64,000 nucleotides of DNA from Thermobifida fusca NBRC 14071 = JCM 3263 (lineage in GTDB: Bacteria > Actinomycetota > Actinomycetes > Streptosporangiales > Streptosporangiaceae). Location: assembly GCF_001592045.1 (NCBI RefSeq), contig NZ_BCWB01000041.1, forward strand, positions 31,064-95,063, given 5' to 3'. The notes under the pieces were generated by a model that had not been told where the DNA came from, did not search any database, and saw only the letters and a list, made by a program, of their open reading frames with translations. Of the stretch, positions 57,286-64,000 are shown piece after piece (positions within the stretch are counted from its first letter, which is position 1; every line of letters begins with the position of its first letter). A program made the translations under genes and the position numbers.

Positions 57286-58071
57286 TTACCAGAGCAGTTC
57301 GGGAGCGGTCAGGGATGTTGCGGCGACTCCTGCGGCGACGGCGAGGACGAGGGCGGCGAATCCGCGCCGCAGCGCAGCTGCGGGCAGGCGCGGGGCCAGG
57401 GTTCCAGCAGCGAGCGAGGTCGCCATGGCGCTTGCTGCGAAGACTCCGACAGTGGCGACGTCGAGGCCGGTGGGCGTGAGACTGTGGGCGGCGAGTCCGG
57501 ACACCGAGTTGAGGACGATGACGGCCAGCGAGGTGGCCACCGCCTCGGATTCGGCGAGGCCGAGGCCGAGGCTGAGTGCCGGGACGATGACGAATCCACC
57601 GCCGACCCCGAAGAGGCCGGTGAGGAATCCGACGAGAGCGCCCGCCAGCGTCGCCCAGGGCAGGCAGGCGCGCCAGTCCACGGTTCCGGACGCGCCCCGG
57701 CAGGCCCCCACCGCAGGGGTGGACTGCCGCAGCATGCGCACGGCCACCACAACCATGAGCGCCGCGAACGCGAGCATCAGCCAGTGGTTGGGCAGGAGCC
57801 TGCCTACCGCGCTGCCTCCGAAGGCGGCGGGCAGTCCTGCCAGTCCGAAGACCAGGGCGACCCGCCAGCGGACGAGCCCGGCGCGGATCCGGGTGAGCAG
57901 GCCGGTGGCCGACGAGGCGCCGACCACGACCAGGGAGGCTGGGATCGCGGCGGTCAGCGGGAGGCCCACCCCGTAGACCAGGGCAGGCACCGCCAGAATG
58001 GACCCGCCTCCGCCGAGGAGTCCGAGAAGCAGCCCGATGAGGGCGCCGAACAGTCCTGCCGCAACAACCAC
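57286..58071 (-). CDS. TauE/SafE (TSUP) family permease
   Basis: GTG 58071 lies 2 nt after the upstream stop and gives 261 aa. Two homologous halves: VVVAAGLFGALIGLLLGLLGGGGSILAVPALVYGVGLPL and LAGALVGFLTGLFGVGGGFVIVPALSLGLGLAESEAVATSLAVI, each with the GxxGGGGxxxxVPxL TSUP signature. About eight spans. In cst-type operons TauE homologues are thought to export sulfite, thiosulfate or related sulfur anions. It is flanked by rhodanese genes and tightly coupled to the upstream one. Confidence 0.9.
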   Translation of the reverse strand: MVVAAGLFGALIGLLLGLLGGGGSILAVPALVYGVGLPLTAAIPASLVVVGASSATGLLTRIRAGLVRWRVALVFGLAGLPAAFGGSAVGRLLPNHWLMLAFAALMVVVAVRMLRQSTPAVGACRGASGTVDWRACLPWATLAGALVGFLTGLFGVGGGFVIVPALSLGLGLAESEAVATSLAVIVLNSVSGLAAHSLTPTGLDVATVGVFAASAMATSLAAGTLAPRLPAAALRRGFAALVLAVAAGVAATSLTAPELLW

Positions 58072-58073
58072 GG

Positions 58074-58670
58074 TCAGCCTCGTTGCGCGGGAGTGGTGCC
58101 GGTGAGCGCGGCCAGCATGGTCGGGGCGTCGCACCGGTCGGTGCGGTTGTAGGGCAGCAGTGCCAGCAGTCGCGCCATCAGGCAGGTGTCGGTGATCGCT
58201 GCGAAGGTCAGGCCCGCGCCGATGGCTGCGGCGACCCATTTGAGGGGGTCAAACACGGCGCTGGCGGTGACGAAGACAAGGACGATCAGTCCGGCGACGA
58301 GCCGCACTTGGCGTTCCATCGCCCAGCGTCCCCCCGAGCCCCGCTTCAGGGGCGCGCCGGTGCGTTCCCATTCGCTGATGCCGCCTTGGAGGACGCTGAC
58401 TTGCCGCAGGCCGCTTTCCGCCATGAGTTTGCTGGCCTGGTCGGCGCGCATTCCGGACCGGCATACGAGCACGACCGGGTCGTCGTGGTTGGCGGTGAGT
58501 TCGCGCTGGTGCTCGCGGAGCAGGTCGAGCGGCACGTTGTAGGAGCCGGGGATGTGCATTCCGGCGAATTCGCCGGGGGTGCGGACGTCGATGATCCGCA
58601 CTCGAGGGTTGCGCTCCTGGAGTTCCCGGACCTCTTCTGGGGTCAACGAGACAGGAAGCGAGGTGTCCAT
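58074..58670 (-). CDS. rhodanese fused to DUF2892 membrane domain
   Basis: 198 aa. The rhodanese domain (residues 8-110) has RIIDVRTPGEFAGMHIPGSYNVPLDLL and the active-site loop CRSGMRAD. A C-terminal DUF2892 unit with two spans (VRLVAGLIVLVFVTASAVFDPLKWVAAAIGAGLTFAAITDTCLMARLLALLPYN) contains a further Cys in DTCLMARLL that could accept sulfane sulfur. It is the first gene of the operon after a CstR-type operator 22 bp upstream. It probably takes the place of CstA in handling low-molecular-weight persulfides. Confidence 0.88.
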   Translation of the reverse strand: MDTSLPVSLTPEEVRELQERNPRVRIIDVRTPGEFAGMHIPGSYNVPLDLLREHQRELTANHDDPVVLVCRSGMRADQASKLMAESGLRQVSVLQGGISEWERTGAPLKRGSGGRWAMERQVRLVAGLIVLVFVTASAVFDPLKWVAAAIGAGLTFAAITDTCLMARLLALLPYNRTDRCDAPTMLAALTGTTPAQRG

Positions 58671-58692
58671 TGCAGCCTCTTCTCTTCCTCAG

Positions 58693-58708
58693 ATACGGGC
58701 GGGGGTAT
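58693..58708. promoter_or_regulatory. CstR/CsoR-type operator upstream of rhodanese gene
   Basis: ATACGGGCGGGGGTAT, a G-tract inverted repeat of the CsoR/CstR class. Its reverse complement ATACCCCCGCCCGTAT differs at one position from the site upstream of cstR itself. Confidence 0.8.
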
Positions 58709-58905
58709 GTGGAGGGCAAAAAGGGGTGGCGAATCAGCGGGAAGCCGCGGCGCACACCCGCGCTAAGCCAGTCGGTCGGGTCCCGCGGCGGCTGCTGTGC
58801 CAGGGGCGCGGGTGGCCCGCCGGTCCGGAAACGGCTGTGCCCGCTCCGGTGGTGCGGCCGGGCCGGTAAGCCCATCCCCACCTCGGCTTTTCCGCACAAT
58901 CCTCA

Positions 58906-58921
58906 ACACCCCCGGGGGTAT
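58906..58921. promoter_or_regulatory. CstR/CsoR-type operator in cstR-rhodanese spacer
   Basis: ACACCCCCGGGGGTAT, nearly the ideal ATACCCCC/GGGGGTAT palindrome. It is 61 bp from the cstR stop. The 58671-58982 spacer has no convincing gene and must carry the promoter of the rhodanese-TSUP-cstB genes. Confidence 0.78.
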
Positions 58922-58982
58922 ACGACAGGCACAAATAAGGGTGACAGGCGGAGCATCGCGCGTGCCAAGGGACGCTCGGGGC

Positions 58983-59945
<963 letters not shown>

Positions 59946-60103
59946 AGCCGTCAGCTCCACCAGCAAGGCCGACGCGCCAGCGCCGAGCCTGACCTCCGCG
60001 TGCCCCGCAAGGCACCACGCAGACTGACCCGAGGAGAACTACTGTGACCAAACACACCGGGGCGATCCGCGAGAACAGTCCGCTGCAGCGCCGACTCCCC
60101 GAC

Positions 60104-60310
60104 CTAGTCGTCGTCCACACCACCGGCCAGCGTGGTCACGCCGACCAACCGCTGCAGCCCACGCGCGGCAGAAAGCCACACACCACACTCCGCGCACTCG
60201 CGAAGATGGGCGCGGACCTCTTCCGGGGAGTGATTCGGCTGCTCCCCGTCGATTTCGGCGGAAAGAGCGGTTCGACAGTCGATGCACCTCACAAGACCAT
60301 CATCGCCCAC
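60104..60310 (-). CDS. small zf-HC2 (anti-sigma-type zinc finger) protein
   Basis: 68 aa from GTG 60310. CIDCRTALSAEIDGE followed by VRAHLRECAECGVWLSAARGLQR carries the His-x3-Cys-x2-Cys zinc motif of the ZAS anti-sigma domain. No membrane segment or sensor domain follows, so it is a stand-alone zinc-binding anti-sigma domain. It is divergent from the sco-pcuC-dyp genes and its coding region lies under the only canonical upstream start of sco. No sigma gene is adjacent. Confidence 0.7.
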   Translation of the reverse strand: MGDDGLVRCIDCRTALSAEIDGEQPNHSPEEVRAHLRECAECGVWLSAARGLQRLVGVTTLAGGVDDD

Positions 60311-60976
60311 AACGTCCGTCTTTCCCAGAAACCGGGATATAAGCGCGTCCGAAACTTAAGAGGACGCGGGGCAGCGGCGTGCGCGGCAGCGAGCATCCTC
60401 CTCCTCGCCGGATGCGGCCAGACCGGCAGCACGGGCAGCCCGAACACCAGCGAATTCGACTACTACCTCGACCTGGCCGAAACCCCGATGTCCGCCCCGC
60501 CCCACGAGTTCCGCACCGTCGACGGCGACCCGTGGGCCTTCACCGACGTCGCAGCAGACCGGCTCACCCTGCTCTACTTCGGCTACACCAGCTGCCCTGA
60601 CGTGTGCCCCACGACAATGGCCGACATCGCCGACGCGGTCACCCGCCTCGGCGCAGACGGGGAACAGGTCGACGTGGTCATGGTCAGCACCGACCCGGAG
60701 CGCGACACCCCCGAACAGATGCGTTCCTGGCTCTCCGGCTTCAACCCGGACTTCCAGGGAGTCATCGGCCCCATCGACGACGTGGTCCAAGCCGCCAAAG
60801 CCTACGGCATCCCCGTGGAACCCCCCGAAGAGACTGACGGTAACTACCTCGTCACCCACGGGGAGAGAGTCGCGGTCCTCCGCCCCGGCGGCGACGCCAT
60901 CGGCTTCTTCGACCCCGGCACCTCCGGGGAACAGATGAGCGCCGTCCTCCCCGAGCTGATCGCAGCACAGCTCTAA
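60230..60976 (+). CDS. SCO1/SenC family copper lipoprotein
   Basis: The conserved protein begins with the lipoprotein signal AAACAAASILLLAGCGQ near 60370 and runs to 60976. FGYTSCPDVCPTTMADIA holds the CxxxC copper ligands, DVVMVSTDPERDTPEQM follows, and the distal His is in YLVTHGERVAVL. No ATG, GTG or TTG lies in frame close to the signal peptide. The nearest canonical start is GTG 60230, which would add a 47-residue non-signal leader antisense to the zf-HC2 gene. A rare codon or a sequence error is possible. SCO proteins deliver Cu to the CuA site of cytochrome oxidase. Next in line is pcuC. Confidence 0.85.
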   Translation: MIRLLPVDFGGKSGSTVDAPHKTIIAHNVRLSQKPGYKRVRNLRGRGAAACAAASILLLAGCGQTGSTGSPNTSEFDYYLDLAETPMSAPPHEFRTVDGDPWAFTDVAADRLTLLYFGYTSCPDVCPTTMADIADAVTRLGADGEQVDVVMVSTDPERDTPEQMRSWLSGFNPDFQGVIGPIDDVVQAAKAYGIPVEPPEETDGNYLVTHGERVAVLRPGGDAIGFFDPGTSGEQMSAVLPELIAAQL

Positions 60977-61012
60977 CCCACGTCCACGCCACGCGTCCGG
61001 AGTACTGCGTCC

Positions 61013-61570
61013 ATGAACACGTCCACCACTACGCCACTGCTCGTGCTCGGCACAGCCCTCGCCCTCGTCACCCTGTCCGGCTGCGGCGGCCCGCCAGCCG
61101 ACCAGCACACCGACAGCCGCGACCACCACGCGACCGCCTCAGCCCTCGACCCCAGCACACCCCCCAAGGGCAGCGCTGAAGCCGGCGACCTCGTTATCGA
61201 AGACGCCTGGCTGGCGGAACCCGCCAACCCGTCGATGACCGCCGGCTACCTCACCATCAGCAACACCGGCGACGAGGACATCACCCTCACCGAGGCGGCC
61301 ACCTCGCTCTCCGACCGGACCGAACTGCACACGGTGGAGACCACGGAAAGCGGCGCCGCGCAGATGGTCCCGGTCGACGACATCCCCATCCCCGCCGGGG
61401 AAACCGTCGAACTCGCCTCCGGCGGACTCCACATCATGGTGCTGGACATAGCGGACCCGCCACAGGTCGGCGACACCGCCACCATCACCCTGACCTTCGA
61501 CAACGGAGAAACCGTCCAGGTTGACGCCCCGGTGCTGGAACGCACCGGAAGCAGCGGCCACCACCATTGA
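61013..61570 (+). CDS. PCuAC copper chaperone lipoprotein
   Basis: 185 aa. The signal peptide and lipobox are LLVLGTALALVTLSGCGG; a Ser/His/Asp-rich linker follows. The PCuAC (DUF461) domain has DAWLAEPANPSMTAGYLTISNTGDEDITL. The Cu(I) ligands are Met in AAQMVPV and, 21 residues later, HxM in GGLHIMVLD; the first His is in ELHTVE. A His-rich C-terminus (SSGHHH) may also bind metal. It is 36 nt after sco and 18 nt before the DyP gene. In Streptomyces the equivalent ECuC passes Cu to Sco. Confidence 0.9.
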   Translation: MNTSTTTPLLVLGTALALVTLSGCGGPPADQHTDSRDHHATASALDPSTPPKGSAEAGDLVIEDAWLAEPANPSMTAGYLTISNTGDEDITLTEAATSLSDRTELHTVETTESGAAQMVPVDDIPIPAGETVELASGGLHIMVLDIADPPQVGDTATITLTFDNGETVQVDAPVLERTGSSGHHH

Positions 61571-61588
61571 CGGAGGGGTGAGCAGGCC

Positions 61589-62881
61589 ATGACCGAACCA
61601 GACACGGAGAGGAAAGGCTCCTCCCGCCGAGGATTCCTCGCGGGACTGGGCGCGGCAGCACTCACCGGCGCAGGCATCGGCATGGCGGCAGGAGAAGTCC
61701 TCCGCCCCCTGCTGCCCGACTCCGACCCGGCCGCCTCCCCGGAAGCCGAGCAGCGGCTGCGCATGGCAGCCCAACGGGCCGACGCCACCGCAGCGCCCCA
61801 ACCCGGCATCTCCGGCCCAGCACCCGCGTTCGTTCACGTCATCGCGCTCGACCTGGCGGAAGAAGCCCGTAAGAACCCCGACACCGCCCGCGACAGCGCA
61901 GCCGCCGCGCTCCGGTCCTGGACCGAACTAGCGGCCCGCCTGCACGAGGAGAGTCCGCACGACATCGCCGAGGGGGCCGCCTCTGCAGGGCTGCTCCCCG
62001 CCTCCCTCATGGTCACCGTCGGCATCGGAGGCTCCCTGCTCTCCGCGATCGACGCGGAAGACCGCCGACCGGACGCGCTCGCCGACCTCCCCGAGTTCTC
62101 CACCGACGACCTGCACCCCCGCTGGTGCGGTGGAGACTTCATGCTCCAAGTCGGTGCGGAAGACCCCATGGTGCTCACCGCGGCCGTGGAAGAACTCGTC
62201 GCCGCGGCCGCGGATGCGACCGCGGTGCGCTGGTCTCTGCGCGGCTTCCGGCGGACCGCCGCAGCCGCGCGCGACCCCGACGCCACCCCCCGCAACCTCA
62301 TGGGGCAGATCGACGGCACCGCCAACCCCGCCCAGGACCACCCGCTGTTCGACCGGACCATCACCGCACGGCCGGCCGACAACCCCGCGCACGCCTGGAT
62401 GGACGGCGGCAGCTACCTGGTCGTGCGACGGATCCGCATGCTCTTGACCGAATGGCGGAAACTGGACGTGGCCGCCCGGGAGCGGGTGATCGGCCGCCGC
62501 CTCGACACGGGAGCACCCCTCGGCAGCCGCAACGAGACCGACCCCGTCGTGCTCTCGGCCCGCGACGAGGAAGGGGAACCCCTCATCCCCGAGAACGCAC
62601 ACGTGCGCCTCGCCAGCCCGGAGAACAACCTGGGTGCCCGCATGTTCCGCCGCGGCTACAGCTACGACCAGGGGTGGCGCGACGACGGCGTCCGCGACGC
62701 CGGACTGCTCTTCATGGCCTGGCAAGGCGACCCCGCCACCGGGTTCATCCCGGTGCAGCGCAGCCTCGCCGACCAGGGCGACGCCCTCAACCGCTACATC
62801 CGGCACGAAGGCAGCGCCCTCTTCGCCGTCCCCGCCGCCCGGGAAGGCCGCTACCTGGGACAGGACCTGATCGAAGGATGA
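61589..62881 (+). CDS. Tat-exported DyP-type heme peroxidase
   Basis: 430 aa after GGAGGGG. The N-terminus has a twin-arginine signal (SSRRGFLAGLGAAALTGAGIGMAAGE). The DyP signature GQIDGTANP holds the distal Asp (GxxDG). NAHVRLASPENNLGARMFRRGYSY includes the likely proximal heme His region, and LLFMAWQGDPATGFIPVQRSLA is the conserved end. Such enzymes oxidise dyes and lignin-like phenolics with hydrogen peroxide; the Thermobifida enzyme is a studied prototype. In Streptomyces the orthologue DtpA lies with sco and ecuC, as here, linking it to copper trafficking. Confidence 0.95.
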   Translation: MTEPDTERKGSSRRGFLAGLGAAALTGAGIGMAAGEVLRPLLPDSDPAASPEAEQRLRMAAQRADATAAPQPGISGPAPAFVHVIALDLAEEARKNPDTARDSAAAALRSWTELAARLHEESPHDIAEGAASAGLLPASLMVTVGIGGSLLSAIDAEDRRPDALADLPEFSTDDLHPRWCGGDFMLQVGAEDPMVLTAAVEELVAAAADATAVRWSLRGFRRTAAAARDPDATPRNLMGQIDGTANPAQDHPLFDRTITARPADNPAHAWMDGGSYLVVRRIRMLLTEWRKLDVAARERVIGRRLDTGAPLGSRNETDPVVLSARDEEGEPLIPENAHVRLASPENNLGARMFRRGYSYDQGWRDDGVRDAGLLFMAWQGDPATGFIPVQRSLADQGDALNRYIRHEGSALFAVPAAREGRYLGQDLIEG

Positions 62882-62885
62882 CACC

Positions 62886-62936
62886 GCCGGCCACGGCCCG
62901 TCCCCTCGGCGTGCGCCAGGGCGAGCCGTGGCCGGC
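62886..62936. terminator. bidirectional hairpin dyp / Rieske gene
   Basis: A 12-bp perfect stem (GCCGGCCACGGC and its complement, arms 62886-62897 and 62925-62936) lies between converging genes. No T tract follows. Confidence 0.6.
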
Positions 62937-62945
62937 CAGACCGGG

Positions 62946-63950
62946 TCAGGACGGCCACCGCCCCGCCGACCGCAGAGCGTAGCGGCGTTCAGCGTAGGCG
63001 AGATCGTCCCGCCACAGACGGCGCGCCGCAAACCGCATGAGCGGCCGCACCACAGGAGCCATCCGCCGCGCCACCCCGAACCCGGGCCGCGGCGACGTAG
63101 CCACCGTCGCCTCGATCACCGCGGTGCGCGGCACCCCGTTACGGTCCACGCCGAGCGGGGTGGCGTGGGTCTCCACCACACTCCCTGCCCCCTCCCCTTC
63201 GAGGATGCGCATGACGATCGTGCGCGGCTCCGGGCAACGGAATTCGGCGCGCACCGGCACCCCCCACCGGCCCGCGACCTTGAACGCTACGTCCACCACG
63301 AACCGGTCGTCCGCGTCGGCCACCCCTTCCTCGGGCGCCTCAACCACCCGCAGATCCACAAACGAGTACGGGTGGAACCAGGAGCCGTGCCACGGATCCA
63401 ACCGGTTGGCGATCACATCCTCCGGCTCACACCGCCCCGCCATGCTCGCCACCGCGGCCAACGTGCGCCGTTCCGGCCGCTCCGGCACGATCGGGGCAGC
63501 CAGCGGCTCCTCGCCTCCGACCGCGTCCAACCGCACCCACACCAGCACCCCGTCATCGTGGACAGGGAATGGCGACCACCCGGGAAAGCCTTCCGGCCCC
63601 AGCGACAGGCCATGCCACCGGCACACCAGCCGATCCCCGCGGACCGCCCCACGGCACAGCGGCGCTCCCAAGTGGGGACAGGATCCGGGAGCGGCATGCA
63701 CCACGTTGTCGCGGCTCCGCCACGCCACCACTTCAACCCCCGCCACCATCCGCCCGAACGGCTGCCCCGGACGGATCTCCGTGCTCGCCGCCAGCACGAA
63801 CCAGTTCCCCGAAGGCCGGGCAAGCGCCCGCTTCAACGCCCCTTCAATCAGAGCGGGCCGTGCCCCCTGCCACGACGGCTCCTGCTGCTCCCACCGGGTC
63901 TTCGGCAGTCTGCGCAAGGGAAGCCGCCGCACCCCCATGGATTCAGACAT
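62946..63950 (-). CDS. Rieske [2Fe-2S] protein, DUF5914 type
   Basis: I use ATG 63950, 7 nt after GGGGGGA, giving 334 aa; an upstream TTG is less likely. The Rieske domain (about residues 45-140) has the cluster ligands CPHLGAPL and CRWHGLSL (C-x-H and C-x2-H). Residues about 150-334 form a START-like C-terminal half with DPWHGSWFHPYSFVDL. The DUF5914 group is often encoded near actinobacterial carotenoid genes, so an oxygenase or electron-transfer step on carotenoids is possible, but the crt genes seen here are 8 kb away. The 50 nt to the window end hold nothing recognisable. Confidence 0.8.
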   Translation of the reverse strand: MSESMGVRRLPLRRLPKTRWEQQEPSWQGARPALIEGALKRALARPSGNWFVLAASTEIRPGQPFGRMVAGVEVVAWRSRDNVVHAAPGSCPHLGAPLCRGAVRGDRLVCRWHGLSLGPEGFPGWSPFPVHDDGVLVWVRLDAVGGEEPLAAPIVPERPERRTLAAVASMAGRCEPEDVIANRLDPWHGSWFHPYSFVDLRVVEAPEEGVADADDRFVVDVAFKVAGRWGVPVRAEFRCPEPRTIVMRILEGEGAGSVVETHATPLGVDRNGVPRTAVIEATVATSPRPGFGVARRMAPVVRPLMRFAARRLWRDDLAYAERRYALRSAGRWPS

Positions 63951-64000
63951 CGTCAATTCCCCCCGTAACTCCGAGCGCCGCTCATCCGCGGCGCCACCCC

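Noticed and set aside
58734..58934. A 66-codon minus-strand frame between cstR and the rhodanese gene
   Set aside because: It starts within an operator and has no recognisable product; treated as regulatory spacer.

Overview
The window is high-G+C actinobacterial DNA centred on the chromosomal replication origin. Gene content and order match Thermobifida or a close relative in the Nocardiopsaceae. The core order DUF3566-gyrA-gyrB-dciA-recF-gnd-dnaN-[oriC]-dnaA-rpmH-rnpA-yidD-yidC-jag-rsmG-parA-parB-trxA-trxB-anti-sigma-sigM-pseudokinase-murJ-DUF6049-pcnA (about 8.7-38.7 kb) is the classic actinomycete origin region. A Tat-exported DyP peroxidase resembling the characterised Thermobifida enzyme lies at 61.6 kb. 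Assignment to Thermobifida is an inference; no 16S rRNA is present.

Layout. (1) 0-7.4 kb: a surface nonulosonic-acid (sialic acid or Kdn type) cluster with a CMP-nonulosonate synthetase fused to a HAD phosphatase, a NeuB synthase without its usual C-terminal domain, a polysialyltransferase, a GT2 enzyme, a DUF6716 glycosyltransferase and a truncated polysialyltransferase-like gene at the left edge. (2) 7.4-8.6 kb: a gene-poor stretch with a two-repeat CRISPR-like unit and tRNA-Ile(GAT). (3) 8.7-31 kb: the origin core. DnaA boxes lie on both sides of dnaA and five parS sites are visible, one inside an intrinsic terminator and two inside the parA coding sequence. (4) 27.5-40.8 kb: redox (trxAB), SigM and its anti-sigma factor, the MurJ/pseudokinase envelope module, the CCA-adding enzyme and an MFS transporter. 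(5) 41-49.5 kb: ino1 with padR, a class A penicillin-binding protein, a GT87-type membrane protein and the rpsF-ssb-rpsR-rplI operon. (6) 49.7-54.7 kb: a MATE transporter and a crtU-crtT/crtY aromatic-carotenoid module. (7) 55.9-59.3 kb: a persulfide-detoxification operon (cstB-like, TauE/TSUP, rhodanese-DUF2892) under a CstR-type repressor with three matching operators. (8) 59.4-62.9 kb: copper trafficking (His-rich membrane protein, SCO, PCuAC) in line with the DyP peroxidase. (9) The right edge is a Rieske DUF5914 protein.

How the parts fit. Replication initiation and segregation genes surround their own cis sites (DnaA boxes, parS). Envelope genes (yidC, murJ, ponA-type PBP, nonulosonate polymer, GT87) cluster around the origin. 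The right-hand third is dominated by oxidative, sulfur and copper stress functions (CstR operon, SCO/PCuAC/DyP) plus carotenoids, alongside SigM and thioredoxin. Coordinates follow the reading frames and visible ribosome-binding sites; where a start was changed to a better-supported one, this is stated.
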